A stretch of DNA of 64,000 nt from Oscillospiraceae bacterium (GCA_017472965.1 JAFUNR010000010.1:164450-228449); one strand, 5' to 3'. Positions 18,634-27,111 are shown, counted from the stretch's first letter. Translations and numbers: made by a program. The notes: generated by a model not told the origin, from the letters alone.

Positions 18634-19455
18634 ATGTACCCATTATCCAATCTGCACACCCACACCAATTTCTGTGACGGGAAGTATTCGCCAGAGGAAA
18701 TGGTACAAGCTGCCATTCGCGAAAATTTTGTTTCTCTGGGTTTTTCCGGTCACAGCTTTACCCCCTGTGATATGAGCTACTGCATGCTGCCGGAGAAAAT
18801 TCCCCTGTACAAGGCCGAGATCCGCCGCCTGCAGGAAAAGTACAAGGATCAGATCGAAATTTATCTGGGCACCGAACGGGATTATTACACCGAGCACGGT
18901 GAATTCACCGATGACTATGATTATATGCTGGGAAGCGTGCATTACATCCTGAAAGGCCGCCGCTGCTATGCCATCGACCACGCAGAAAGTGAACAGATTG
19001 ACGCGGTGCGCGAAGTATACGGCGGTGACTGGTGGGGACTGATCCGTGATTATTACGAATTGATGGCCAGACTGCCCGAACGCTTTACGCCGGATGTGAT
19101 CGGCCATTTCGATGTGATCACCAAATTCAACGAAGGCGGCCGCCTGTTCGACGAGGAAGATCCCGTCTATAAGAATGTCGCCATGGAAGCCATGGAGGCC
19201 ATTCTGCCCCACTGCCGTCTGTTTGAAATGAACACCGGTGCTATTGCCCGCAAAAAACGCACCACACCTTACATCGCGCCGTTTCTGCTGCGCTTTTTGA
19301 AAGAGCACGGCGGCGAGATCTGCATCAACAGCGACTGCCATGACTGGCATTATCTTACCTGCGCCTTTGATATGGCCGTGGAGCAGGCCCGGGCCGCCGG
19401 CTTCACCCATGCCAAAATCCTGAAAGGCGGCCGTTTTGAGGATGTAAAGCTATAA
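18634..19455 (+). CDS. PHP-domain phosphatase, histidinol-phosphatase type
   Basis: A 273-residue metal-dependent phosphoesterase. NLHTHTNFCDGKYSPEEMV at the N-terminus gives the HxH motif (H8, H10) and LGFSGHS the next ligand. GSVHY near residue 108, GHFDVITKF and the final NSDCHD complete the PHP metal site. Length and motif order match HisJ/HisK-type histidinol phosphatases, but no other histidine genes are nearby, so another small phosphate ester is possible. AAAAGGAG precedes the ATG. It is co-transcribed with LysR and closed by a strong terminator. Confidence 0.85.
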   Translation: MYPLSNLHTHTNFCDGKYSPEEMVQAAIRENFVSLGFSGHSFTPCDMSYCMLPEKIPLYKAEIRRLQEKYKDQIEIYLGTERDYYTEHGEFTDDYDYMLGSVHYILKGRRCYAIDHAESEQIDAVREVYGGDWWGLIRDYYELMARLPERFTPDVIGHFDVITKFNEGGRLFDEEDPVYKNVAMEAMEAILPHCRLFEMNTGAIARKKRTTPYIAPFLLRFLKEHGGEICINSDCHDWHYLTCAFDMAVEQARAAGFTHAKILKGGRFEDVKL

Positions 19456-19478
19456 GCGTTTTCTTTATACAAAAACCA

Positions 19479-19518
19479 ACCGTCCGTACTATGCATTCCA
19501 TGGTACGGACGGTTTTTC
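19479..19518 (+). terminator. terminator after the PHP phosphatase
   Basis: ACCGTCCGTAC pairs exactly with GTACGGACGGT (11 bp), followed by TTTTTCTCTTTT. Confidence 0.9.
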
Positions 19519-19620
19519 TCTTTTCCTGCATGGAATTATTTTCGCTGTACCAAAGTGCGGATATCTTCTTCACCAAAATCCTCCCAAAAACATACTATGG
19601 CAGGAAGGAGGCGATGCCCA

Positions 19621-20337
19621 ATGAACGAGAAACCTTGTAAACCCATTCCCTGCCCTGACTATTGCTGTCCCGAACCGGAACCTTGCCCGCCCGACTGTGA
19701 ACAGCAATGCTACGAGGCATATCGCCGCTGCATGGAGCAACACTCCGGATCGGACAGCAAAAAGGCCGAAAACAGTGGAACCGGCGACTTCAATGGCAGC
19801 GTCAACAACGGAGGTGATTCTGTGAGCAATGATATCTATCCCGGCACCGCACTGCGGTGGGGTTCTGCGGGCACCGATGTGGTAAATATGCAGAACCGGC
19901 TGAACCGGCTTTCCAATGTGTATACTGCCATCAACAACCAGACTGTGGACGGTCGTTTCGGGCAGAATATGTACAACTCTGTGGTGCGTTTTCAGCGGCA
20001 GCACGGCCTTGTACCGGACGGCGTGATCGGCCGGCAGACATGGAACCGCATTGTGACCGTGGATAACGCCCAGACCGGCGGCGATTTCGTTTCCGTCACT
20101 ACACCGTATCCCGGGTATGTGCTGACACGAGGGGCAACCGGCGACAATGTACGCTTTATTCAAAGCTATATGAGCGCCGTGCCCGGCCTGACACCGGTGG
20201 CCATCGACGGCAGATTTGGTGCAAACACCGAACAGCTGGTACGCAGCTTCCAGCAGCGCTACAATCTTGCTGTAGACGGTAAGGTCGGCCCCGCAACATG
20301 GGCAGCCATGGTACGGGTATTCAATTCCGTCAACTGA
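19621..20337 (+). CDS. protein with two peptidoglycan-binding domains and a Cys/Pro-rich N-terminus
   Basis: A 238-residue protein. Residues 4-40 are rich in cysteine and proline (PCPDYCCPEPEPCPPDCEQQC), then a polar linker. Two PG_binding_1 repeats follow, about residues 78-140 (GSAGTDVVNMQNRLN, VDGRFGQN, VRFQRQHGLVPDGVIG) and 160-235 (GATGDNVRFIQSY, IDGRFGANTEQLVRSFQQRYNL quoted in part, VDGKVGPATW). No signal peptide is visible, so it is not obviously exported by Sec; mother-cell deposition on a spore or non-classical export are possibilities. GGAGG lies 9 bases before the ATG. It is flanked by terminators and so forms its own unit. Confidence 0.8.
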   Translation: MNEKPCKPIPCPDYCCPEPEPCPPDCEQQCYEAYRRCMEQHSGSDSKKAENSGTGDFNGSVNNGGDSVSNDIYPGTALRWGSAGTDVVNMQNRLNRLSNVYTAINNQTVDGRFGQNMYNSVVRFQRQHGLVPDGVIGRQTWNRIVTVDNAQTGGDFVSVTTPYPGYVLTRGATGDNVRFIQSYMSAVPGLTPVAIDGRFGANTEQLVRSFQQRYNLAVDGKVGPATWAAMVRVFNSVN

Positions 20338-20344
20338 TCGTAAA

Positions 20345-20378
20345 AACTCCGCATCTGCCATACAGCAGGTGCGGAGTT
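20345..20378. terminator. bidirectional terminator
   Basis: AACTCCGCA-t-CTGC pairs with GCAG-g-TGCGGAGTT, with T-rich flanks. It separates the peptidoglycan-binding protein from the convergent S26-like gene. Confidence 0.75.
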
Positions 20379-20383
20379 CCCTT

Positions 20384-20866
20384 TTATTTCAAAATATGCC
20401 GGCGCAGCCAGCCCTTCCCCCGCCGCCAGAAATGCCGCAGCGGCCGGCTGAAATGCCAAAGACAACAGTACATCCGGTATCCGGGGTTCGTCACCGAAAT
20501 GCGCTTTTCGCCCCGGTAAAAAACAGTGACCAGAGCAATCATCTGATCATAGCGCAGGCCGTGTTCCATTTCAAACTGATTATCACCGATGCAGGTATAG
20601 GTACTGTCCGCTTCAACAATACGATGCAGTACATATTTACCGTCATCCCGCCGATACAAAGGAAGATCAAATCTGCGCAGCTTTTCCGGCAGCGGCGAAA
20701 GCACCACACTGTCGAGCCCTTGCCGCAGCATCGGCAGCATACTGATTCCCCGCGGTGAAAAACGGACCGATTTACCCGCTGCAAGACTTTCACGGATCAG
20801 CGGCATCAAGGTATCCAGCTCTGCAAAATGCTCCTGCGGCCGTTCCTTTTTCTTTTTGCTGTGCAT
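20384..20866 (-). CDS. S24/S26 (signal-peptidase-like) family protein
   Basis: A 160-residue protein whose central region resembles the catalytic core of S24/S26 peptidases: FSPRGISMLPMLRQG (S42 would be the nucleophile) and GKYVLHRIV (residues 76-84) with a following CIGDNQ segment. The N-terminus is basic (HSKKKKERP) without a clear membrane segment, unlike a real signal peptidase. The C-terminus is aromatic and basic. GGGAG lies 8 bases before the ATG at 20866. Such proteins often accompany peptide-maturation genes, but none are seen here. Substrate and activity are unknown. Confidence 0.65.
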   Translation of the reverse strand: MHSKKKKERPQEHFAELDTLMPLIRESLAAGKSVRFSPRGISMLPMLRQGLDSVVLSPLPEKLRRFDLPLYRRDDGKYVLHRIVEADSTYTCIGDNQFEMEHGLRYDQMIALVTVFYRGEKRISVTNPGYRMYCCLWHFSRPLRHFWRRGKGWLRRHILK

Positions 20867-21021
20867 TCGCTGTTCTCCCTTCTGCGCTGTTTTATCTATT
20901 ATAGCATTTTTCGATTTATCAGGCAACTGCATATCCCTGCACATACGACTTTATCTTTTTGAATATCTGTCAAAAATCAGACAACACTATCTGTGAAGAC
21001 AATCAACGGAGGTGAAAAACA

Positions 21022-21213
21022 ATGCGCGTAACAGTTGACAAAAGCGGCTGCATCAGCTGCGGTCTTTGCGTCAGCACCTGTCCGGAACTTTTTGCTATGG
21101 ACAGCAGTGAAAAGGCCGAGGCAATGCTCTCACCCGTGCCGCCCAATCTGGAGGAATGTGCCCGCAAAGCGGCGGATACCTGCCCGGTGAGCGTGATCGA
21201 GGTAACAGAATAA
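21022..21213 (+). CDS. small [4Fe-4S] ferredoxin
   Basis: A 63-residue ferredoxin. CISCGLC-VSTC (C10, C13, C16, C20) and the later TCPV provide cysteines for a single [4Fe-4S] cluster of the Thermotoga/Desulfovibrio type; C46 is an extra cysteine. GGAGG lies upstream of the ATG at 21022. It is a stand-alone gene closed by two hairpins, and is likely a general electron carrier. Confidence 0.9.
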   Translation: MRVTVDKSGCISCGLCVSTCPELFAMDSSEKAEAMLSPVPPNLEECARKAADTCPVSVIEVTE

Positions 21214-21227
21214 GCCTGATAACTTAC

Positions 21228-21260
21228 AAAAGCTGCCGTTTTTCGCGGCAGCTTTCTTCT
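21228..21260 (+). terminator. terminator of the ferredoxin gene
   Basis: AAAGCTGCCG pairs with CGGCAGCTTT around a short loop, followed by CTTCT. Confidence 0.75.
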
Positions 21261-21323
21261 ATGAATGCGGACTTACGGGCCTGCCGCAGCTCTTTTGCTG
21301 CAACACAGACTGACAAATTCAAC

Positions 21324-21365
21324 AAAGGCGGCTGCAAAATTTACATTCAGCAGCCGCCTTTTCGA
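21324..21365. terminator. terminator of the carboxyltransferase operon (bidirectional)
   Basis: AAAGGCGGCTGC pairs exactly with GCAGCCGCCTTT. T-runs lie on both sides, ending 14 bases before the stop of the oadA-like gene on the minus strand. Confidence 0.85.
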
Positions 21366-21378
21366 TCAATGATTCAGA

Positions 21379-22776
21379 TTACACAGGATGGGTCTGGTTG
21401 GCAAAATCCACATGGTCGCCATCCACGCCCACCAGCTTCTGGTTGCGCTTCTCAAAGAACTTGGGCGCAACCTGCGGGAACATGGCGTAGGTCAGCACAT
21501 CCTCTTCCTGACGGATATACTTGCTGGCCTGCTCACGCAGCTTATCCATTTCGGGAGCCAGCGTATCCGCAAAGCGGCAGGTGATGGGCTCATCATCGCC
21601 GATGATCTTCTTACGGAACTCCTCACTGATGGGAGCGGGGGTAGCACCGTACTCGCCGCGCACCATGGCCTTGAACTCCTTGGTAACCATCTTATAGCGC
21701 TCACCCATCAGCACATTGAACACAGCCTGCGTGCCGACGATCTGGCTGGTAGGAGTAACCAGAGGCGGATAACCGGAATCCTTACGAACATTGGGGATCT
21801 CAGCCAGCACTTCCTCCAGCTTATCCTCCTTGCCGGCATCTTTCAACTGACCCAACAGGTTGGAAAGCATGCCGCCGGGAACCTGATACAGCAGAGTATT
21901 GGCATCAACACCCAGCATCTTGTGGCTGATACGGCCGTTGTCCACATATTTCTGACGGACCTTGGCAAAATGATCACGCACAACATTCAGCTTCTTCAGA
22001 TCCAGACCGGTATCATACTCGGTACCCTGCAGAGCGGCGACCAGACTCTCGGTAGGCATATGAGAGGTGCCTAGAGACAGCGGAGAGATGGAGGTATCGA
22101 CGATATCGGCACCTGCCTCGATGCCCTTCAGGATGGACATGGAAGCCAGACCGGAGGTGTAGTGAGAATGGATATCCACCGGGATATCGATATCTTTCTT
22201 CAGAGCAGCAACCAGCTCAGCAGTGGAATACGGGGTCAACAGACCGGCCATATCCTTGATGCAGATGCTGTGAGCGCCCATCTCCTGCAGAGTCTTGGCG
22301 TAGTTTGCGAAATACTCGTTGTTATGCACCGGGCTCAGGGTATAGGAGATACAGGCCTGCACATGGGCATTTTCCTTGATAGCCGCCTTGATGGCAGTCT
22401 GCAGGTTGCGGGGATCGTTCAGGGCATCAAAAATACGCAGGATATCAATACCGTTGGCAACACTCTTCTGCACAAAGTACTCAACAGCATCATCAGCATA
22501 GGGACGGTACCCCAGCATATTCTGACCGCGGAACAGCATCTGCAGCTTGGTGTCGGGCATTTCGCGGCGCAGAGCGCGCAGACGGTCCCACGGATCCTCA
22601 TCCAGAAAACGGATGCAGGAATCGAAAGTGGCGCCGCCCCAGCATTCCACAGAGAAGTAACCCACTTCATTCATGGCAGGCAGAATGGGCAGCATATCAT
22701 CCATGGTCATGCGGGTGGCAAACAGACTCTGATGCGCATCACGCAGGGCCACTTCGGTAATTTTTACTTTAGCCAT
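21379..22776 (-). CDS. biotin-dependent carboxyltransferase 5S/OadA subunit (pyruvate/oxaloacetate)
   Basis: A 465-residue TIM-barrel carboxyltransferase that moves CO2 between carboxybiotin and pyruvate/oxaloacetate. TEVALRDAHQSLFATRM at the N-terminus carries the DAHQ metal/substrate motif. GGATFDSCIRFLDEDPW, LRGQ-like MLFRGQNMLGYR and the IHSHYTSG metal ligands are all present, and the conserved lysine is in CIKDMAGLL. It ends after the conserved PYC_OADA domain and lacks its own biotin domain, which is encoded by the next gene upstream. Together with the upstream carboxyltransferase this matches the 5S subunit of a transcarboxylase or the alpha subunit of oxaloacetate decarboxylase. Confidence 0.9.
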   Translation of the reverse strand: MAKVKITEVALRDAHQSLFATRMTMDDMLPILPAMNEVGYFSVECWGGATFDSCIRFLDEDPWDRLRALRREMPDTKLQMLFRGQNMLGYRPYADDAVEYFVQKSVANGIDILRIFDALNDPRNLQTAIKAAIKENAHVQACISYTLSPVHNNEYFANYAKTLQEMGAHSICIKDMAGLLTPYSTAELVAALKKDIDIPVDIHSHYTSGLASMSILKGIEAGADIVDTSISPLSLGTSHMPTESLVAALQGTEYDTGLDLKKLNVVRDHFAKVRQKYVDNGRISHKMLGVDANTLLYQVPGGMLSNLLGQLKDAGKEDKLEEVLAEIPNVRKDSGYPPLVTPTSQIVGTQAVFNVLMGERYKMVTKEFKAMVRGEYGATPAPISEEFRKKIIGDDEPITCRFADTLAPEMDKLREQASKYIRQEEDVLTYAMFPQVAPKFFEKRNQKLVGVDGDHVDFANQTHPV

Positions 22777-22829
22777 ACTTATTCAATCCTTTCTGTCAAA
22801 TTCGTTCGCAGCTGGCAACCGGAGCGTTC

Positions 22830-23216
22830 TCAGTTCAGGGTGACCAGAACGTCGCCGGCATTGGCGGTATCGCCCTTGCGGACATTGACAGAAGCCACAA
22901 CGCCGTCACTGGGAGCAACGATGTCGTTCTCCATCTTCATGGCCTCCAGAATGACCAGCACCTGACCGGACTTGACAGCATCGCCCACGGCGACCTTGAC
23001 ATCCAGAATATTGCCGGGCATCGGAGCGTTGACGGGAGTGGAGCCTGCAGTGCCGCCGACAACGGGAGCGGCAGGGGCAGCGGCGGGAGCCGGAGCAGCA
23101 GCAGGAGCAGGAGCAGCGACAGGAGCGGCAACAGGCGCAGCAGGAGCGACACCGTTGGTCTCCTCAACAACGACATTATAAGCGGTACCATTGACCGTGA
23201 TGGTGTAAGTTTTCAT
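22830..23216 (-). CDS. biotin carboxyl carrier protein
   Basis: A 128-residue carrier. Residues about 56-128 form a biotinyl/lipoyl domain with the biotinylation motif EAMKMEND; the lysine in MKM receives biotin. Residues about 20-50 are a flexible Ala/Pro-rich linker (APVAAPAPAAAPAPAAAP). The N-terminal segment MKTYTITVNGTAYNV is typical of transcarboxylase 1.3S subunits. The ATG at 23216 has AGGAGG 9 bases upstream, better than the adjacent TTG. It lies between the two catalytic subunits and carries CO2 between them. Confidence 0.93.
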   Translation of the reverse strand: MKTYTITVNGTAYNVVVEETNGVAPAAPVAAPVAAPAPAAAPAPAAAPAAPVVGGTAGSTPVNAPMPGNILDVKVAVGDAVKSGQVLVILEAMKMENDIVAPSDGVVASVNVRKGDTANAGDVLVTLN

Positions 23217-23239
23217 CAAGTTCGTCCTCCTATTTCTTA

Positions 23240-24532
23240 TTACAGAGCCATGTTGCCGTGCTTCTTCGGCAGACGTTGTACGCGCTTGGAGCTGAGCATG
23301 TCCAGAGCGGCAATCACCTGAGCGCGCACACCGGCGGCATCGGTGACCACATCGGCCAGGCCGGCAGCGACCAGCGCTTCAGCGCTGCACTCTTCAGCCA
23401 CATAAGCGGCGGCCAGAGCAGCAGTATCCTTCGCCAGATCCTTGCCTGCATCCAACTCTTCCTTGTGCAGAACGGTGACGGCGGCGGTGGGCTCGATGGG
23501 AGCGATCACGCCCTTATCGGTAACGACGGTCAGATCGGCATTGCACAGAGCGGTGTAGGCAGCGCCCACAGCCTTACCGGTGACAACGGCGATCTTTGCG
23601 GTGGTGGCATCGGCGTAAGTAGCGGCCAGACGGGCAGCCTGACGCAGACCGCCGGCGATCTCATCGGTATTGCTTCTGACAAAGCCCTCGGTGTTGACCA
23701 GAGTCACCACAGGGATACCGAAAGCATCGCACAGACGGACAAAGCGGGCAGCCTTACCGGTGCAGCAGCTGCACAGATTTTTACCGGGAGCAGTGGCAAC
23801 CACACCGCACACATTACCGGCCACAGTAGCCAGCAGGGTCTTGATGTTTTTGCCGGTGCCGGCCATCAGCTCGACAGCACTGCCGCCATCCACCAGATTC
23901 TTGATGGCACACTCACCGCCTTCGGGAGCGGCAAACTCAAAGCAGGCAGCGCCGCTCAGGTTGTTTGCGGGCAGCATAGAGACCAGACGGCTGACCACAG
24001 CCACGGCCTCATCGGCATCCTTGACTACCAGATGAGCCACACCGGCCTTTTCAGCGGCAGCGGCGCTGCTGGCAGCACCCTTGTCGCCGGCGGCCTGTGC
24101 GGTGAACACCGGGGTCAGGAACAGCTCGCAATCCTCGGTCACGATGCAGATATCGGCATTGGCAGCAGCCATGGCCGCATTACCGCCGCACACACCGGTA
24201 ACCACGGCGATCTGGGGCACCACACCGGAAGCCTGCGCAATACGGGCATTCAGACGGGCGGCATCGGTCAGAGCGTTCAGACCTTCTTTCAGGTCTGCGC
24301 CCTTGGAGTCATACCAGGTGACGATCGGATTGCCGGTCTTGACGGCAAGGTCGATCACCTTGATCATCTTTTCGGTTTCCTTGGCGTTCATCGCGCCGCC
24401 GTTCTGCTCCACACAGTAAACGGGGCAGCCGTTCACGCTGCCGAACGCAGCCTTGACGGTACCCTCCTTACCGGCAAACAGAGCGGTGCTTGCGCCTTCG
24501 TCAAAGAACTTCGTCATAACGGAATCGCTCAT
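23240..24532 (-). CDS. carboxyltransferase subunit (acyl-CoA type, short MmdA/12S-like)
   Basis: A 430-residue crotonase-fold carboxyltransferase. GGNAAMAAANADICIVTED resembles the oxyanion region of acyl-CoA carboxylase beta subunits. The second half contains PVVTLVNTEGF and AGGLRQAARLAATYADATTAKIAVVTGKAVGAAYTAL, quoted in part, followed by GVIAPIEPTAAVTVLHKEEL, matching the GPEAAVN-type region of the family. It is about 80 residues shorter than classical 12S/MmdA (about 510), so the substrate-binding part is reduced. GGAGG precedes the ATG. It heads the operon carboxyltransferase - BCCP - OadA-like. The acyl-CoA substrate (methylmalonyl-CoA or another) cannot be assigned. Confidence 0.85.
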   Translation of the reverse strand: MSDSVMTKFFDEGASTALFAGKEGTVKAAFGSVNGCPVYCVEQNGGAMNAKETEKMIKVIDLAVKTGNPIVTWYDSKGADLKEGLNALTDAARLNARIAQASGVVPQIAVVTGVCGGNAAMAAANADICIVTEDCELFLTPVFTAQAAGDKGAASSAAAAEKAGVAHLVVKDADEAVAVVSRLVSMLPANNLSGAACFEFAAPEGGECAIKNLVDGGSAVELMAGTGKNIKTLLATVAGNVCGVVATAPGKNLCSCCTGKAARFVRLCDAFGIPVVTLVNTEGFVRSNTDEIAGGLRQAARLAATYADATTAKIAVVTGKAVGAAYTALCNADLTVVTDKGVIAPIEPTAAVTVLHKEELDAGKDLAKDTAALAAAYVAEECSAEALVAAGLADVVTDAAGVRAQVIAALDMLSSKRVQRLPKKHGNMAL

Positions 24533-24568
24533 TCACAGCCCTCCTAAAAAAATTTCCAAATCAAGGTT

Positions 24569-24597
24569 ATTGTAACACAATCCCCCGAAAAGAACAA
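24569..24597 (-). promoter_or_regulatory. promoter of the carboxyltransferase operon
   Basis: On the minus strand: TTGTTC, 17-base spacer, TACAAT, ending about 37 bases before the first gene. Confidence 0.7.
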
Positions 24598-24685
24598 GCG
24601 CTTTATCGCACTTTCCGACGCAGTTTGCAAAAAAATTATCAAAGGAGCGCCGGCCTTGGCGGAGGTTTTCACACGGATTTTACTT

Positions 24686-25036
24686 TTACCCGCAGCAGGG
24701 GGTAAATATCGTTTCAAAAGGAATGGGTGCGGCTGCATCCTTGCAGAAAATGGTGCGCCATTTAGTCATATCCGGGGTAGTATCCTCCACCCAGAAGCCG
24801 GAAGCACCCGCATTCTGTGCCACGGCAATACCGGCGCGGATGGCACCGTCCAGCAGAGAGGGATCCTTGACGGATGCCTCCAGAATGACGGCAAGCTCGC
24901 CATCCAGACGCCACAGACAATGGCCCAGACAGCCGGTGCCATCGCTGATGATCAGTCCTTCGATATCCTCGCCGAAGCGGCCCTTATTGAAAATTTCCAG
25001 AATTTCGGGTTCCAGAATGGGTTTCATGGTGATCAT
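24686..25036 (-). CDS. small uncharacterised protein
   Basis: A 116-residue soluble protein I do not recognise. It reads as alternating beta strands and short helices (DIEGLIISDGTG, CLWRLDGELAVILEAS, GAIRAGIAVAQNAGASGFWVED), a pattern compatible with part of an acetyltransferase-like fold but without an acetyl-CoA loop. It ends in TPCCG. The ATG at 25036 is chosen because GAGGT lies 6 bases upstream; a longer frame to 25198 only shadows the preceding gene. It starts 11 bases after the pseudouridine synthase stop and is the last gene of the M50-scp operon. Confidence 0.7.
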   Translation of the reverse strand: MITMKPILEPEILEIFNKGRFGEDIEGLIISDGTGCLGHCLWRLDGELAVILEASVKDPSLLDGAIRAGIAVAQNAGASGFWVEDTTPDMTKWRTIFCKDAAAPIPFETIFTPCCG

Positions 25037-25046
25037 TGCAGTTACC

Positions 25047-25910
25047 TCATTTTTTGCTTTGTGTACGCTTTGCTGCGGCGGGACGGCCTGCGCCCTGCGC
25101 GCGGCTGCCGCCTCTGCCCTGCGCAGCCTTGCGCGCGGCTGCTTTTTCCTCTGCGGCCTTGTGGGCATTGACCTTGGCCACCTTCTGGGCACTGGCACGC
25201 AGTGCCGCTACCTCCTGTCCGGTCAGCTCACGGTATTTGCCCGGCGCCAGCATACCAAGACGTACCGGACCGTAACTGATACGGCGCAAACGGGCAACCT
25301 CCAGACCGACAGCCTCACACATACGGCGGATCTGGCGGTTTTTACCTTCCTTGATGGTGATCTCCAGCACAGTGCGCTCCGCTTCATCCGCCGCGACACG
25401 AACTGTGGCAGGCTGAGTGCGTACACCGTCATCCAGCACGACACCCTGCGCAAGCTCCAGGATCTGGTTTTCATCGGCGGCGGGATGCACCGTGACGCGA
25501 TAGGTCTTGGATACACCGTGGGATGGGTGGCTGAGCATATTGGCAAAATCGCCGTCATTGGTGAAAAGCAGCAGCCCTTCACTGTCCTTATCCAGACGAC
25601 CGATGGGATACACGCGTACCGGCGTACCCTCCAGCAGCTCCACCACCGTCTTGCGGCCGCGCTCGTCACTCATGGTGGTAACATAACCGCGGGGCTTGTG
25701 CAGCATATAGTAATAGTGCTCGCTCTTTTTGGGTACGCGGACGGTCTGTCCGTCTACCGCCAGATGATCCTTCAAGGGATCCATCTTATCGCCCAGCTGC
25801 ACCGGACGGCCGTTCAGAGTGACACGGCCCTCCTGAATGATCTGCTCTGCAGCGCGTCGGCTGCACAGGCCCAGCTCGCTGAGCACCTTCTGGATTCTGG
25901 TATCACGCAT
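25047..25910 (-). CDS. 23S/16S rRNA pseudouridine synthase, RsuA/RluB family
   Basis: A 287-residue enzyme. An S4 RNA-binding domain (IQKVLSELGLCSRRAAEQII, residues 5-60) is followed by the catalytic domain with VYPIGRLDKDSEGLLLFTNDG, where the aspartate of GRLD is the nucleophile, and KTYRV, EGKNRQIRRMCEAVG, LRRISYGPVRL. The C-terminal ~45 residues are a basic Ala/Arg/Lys tail common in RluB-type enzymes. The start at 25910 has GGAGGAG upstream and overlaps the ytfJ stop by 8 bases. RluB (position 2605-type) is most likely from context in Firmicutes. Confidence 0.92.
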   Translation of the reverse strand: MRDTRIQKVLSELGLCSRRAAEQIIQEGRVTLNGRPVQLGDKMDPLKDHLAVDGQTVRVPKKSEHYYYMLHKPRGYVTTMSDERGRKTVVELLEGTPVRVYPIGRLDKDSEGLLLFTNDGDFANMLSHPSHGVSKTYRVTVHPAADENQILELAQGVVLDDGVRTQPATVRVAADEAERTVLEITIKEGKNRQIRRMCEAVGLEVARLRRISYGPVRLGMLAPGKYRELTGQEVAALRASAQKVAKVNAHKAAEEKAAARKAAQGRGGSRAQGAGRPAAAKRTQSKK

Positions 25911-26316
25911 CGGCAGGCTCCTCCGCGGCATTCGCTTTTTTATCGCCGCCCAGCATAGAACTGATACGGGTGAGCACATCGGGCATCATTTCCAGCGCTT
26001 TGTCCAAAGAATTGGTGCTGGCACTGATCTGCAGCAGACGAACCTCGCCGTTGGGATGAATGACCAGAAATGCCACAGGCACCACGGATACTCCCGCACC
26101 GGAACCGCCCCCGAACATCTCGCGTGCCGCCTTGGGGGCAACATCGCTGCCGCCGGTGGCGAAGCCGTAAGAAACCTTGGAAACCGGCAGAACCACCGTG
26201 CCGTCTGCCGCATGGATAGGCTGACCGATGACGGAGTTGCCGTCGGCCATCTCGCGGATCCGCTGCAGGGTCACATCCATCAGACTACCGATGGGATGAG
26301 CTTCTTTATTTGTCAT
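25903..26316 (-). CDS. ytfJ: GerW/YtfJ family protein
   Basis: A 137-residue protein of the YtfJ (GerW) family, made in the forespore and needed for germination in Bacillus but also present in many gut Clostridia. Family features are HPIGSLMDVTLQRIREMADGN quoted in part, GQPIHAADGTVVLPVSKVSYGF and GGGSGAGVSVVPVAFLVI, with the glycine-rich stretch near residue 75. The start MTNKEAHP at 26316 is 7 bases after AAAGGAG, better than the ATG at 26322. It lies between DUF2953 and the pseudouridine synthase, the usual Clostridia order. Confidence 0.9.
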   Translation of the reverse strand: MTNKEAHPIGSLMDVTLQRIREMADGNSVIGQPIHAADGTVVLPVSKVSYGFATGGSDVAPKAAREMFGGGSGAGVSVVPVAFLVIHPNGEVRLLQISASTNSLDKALEMMPDVLTRISSMLGGDKKANAAEEPADA

Positions 26317-26357
26317 TTTCATACTCCTTTCGGATGAACTGCGGCGCACCGGATGCG

Positions 26358-27080
26358 TCACAGAATATTTTCTTTCTTTAAACTGCAAAACAGATGCAAT
26401 GCCGCAATAGCGACCGGCATCAGCTGTCCGCGTACACAGGCGGCAAGCAGCAGCTCCTCACCGTGTTCATCTTGGTAATCCGGAAAGATGCGCACCTGTT
26501 TCCATTTCAGGTGCAGAGCATTTCCCAGCGGGGAGACAATACCGTAGAACCAGGCGTTGGCCTTGCCCACCTTGCGGGCAACGGCATCCGGCTCTCCGCC
26601 GCTGACCGGCATAACAACGGTCAGATGGGTGAACCGGAGAGACCGAAGCACAGCACCAAGGAAACACCCTGCCATATCCAGCACCGCAGGCAGGCTTTCC
26701 AGAATGCGGCGCACCATCGGCTGCTGGCCGTCGGCTGCAGTCTTGGCGGCATTTTTGGGCCTTTCCGGTTTACTTTTGGATCCGCTTCCGGCGGCTTCGG
26801 GCTTCTTTTTTCCGGTATCCGGCTTCGGTTCTATATTGGTCGGCTTTTGAACAGATATTTTTCGTTCCGTCTGTTCTTTCCGCGCTGCTTTTTTCTTTTC
26901 CGGCAGAAGCTGCAGCCGGAAAAACAGGATCTGCAGCTTTACGGCAAAACCAGCCTTATCATAGCGCAGCCACACACGCACCGGAAGCAGCAGTGCCAGC
27001 AGAAGTACTACAAGCACCAGTCCCAGAAGCCCCAGCACGATCCACAGCACCCACAGCAGGATCTGTCCGATCAGCACCAT
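26358..27080 (-). CDS. DUF2953 membrane-anchored protein
   Basis: A 240-residue protein with one strong N-terminal membrane segment (about residues 4-32), then a basic Lys/Pro-rich linker (about residues 60-125) and a C-terminal domain ending with the conserved RGQLMPVAIAALHLFCSLKK. DUF2953 proteins commonly sit next to ytfJ, and the Bacillus relative YtfI is in the same operon as YtfJ; the function is not established. AAGGAGG lies 8 bases before the ATG. The gene is between scpB and ytfJ. Confidence 0.82.
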   Translation of the reverse strand: MVLIGQILLWVLWIVLGLLGLVLVVLLLALLLPVRVWLRYDKAGFAVKLQILFFRLQLLPEKKKAARKEQTERKISVQKPTNIEPKPDTGKKKPEAAGSGSKSKPERPKNAAKTAADGQQPMVRRILESLPAVLDMAGCFLGAVLRSLRFTHLTVVMPVSGGEPDAVARKVGKANAWFYGIVSPLGNALHLKWKQVRIFPDYQDEHGEELLLAACVRGQLMPVAIAALHLFCSLKKENIL

Positions 27081-27111
27081 AGCCGGGACCTCCTTTTCAA
27101 CTTCAACAGAC

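Noticed and set aside
22937-23191. Proline/leucine-rich open frame inside the biotin carrier gene
   Set aside because: It is an out-of-frame reading of the repetitive Ala/Pro linker of the biotin carrier.
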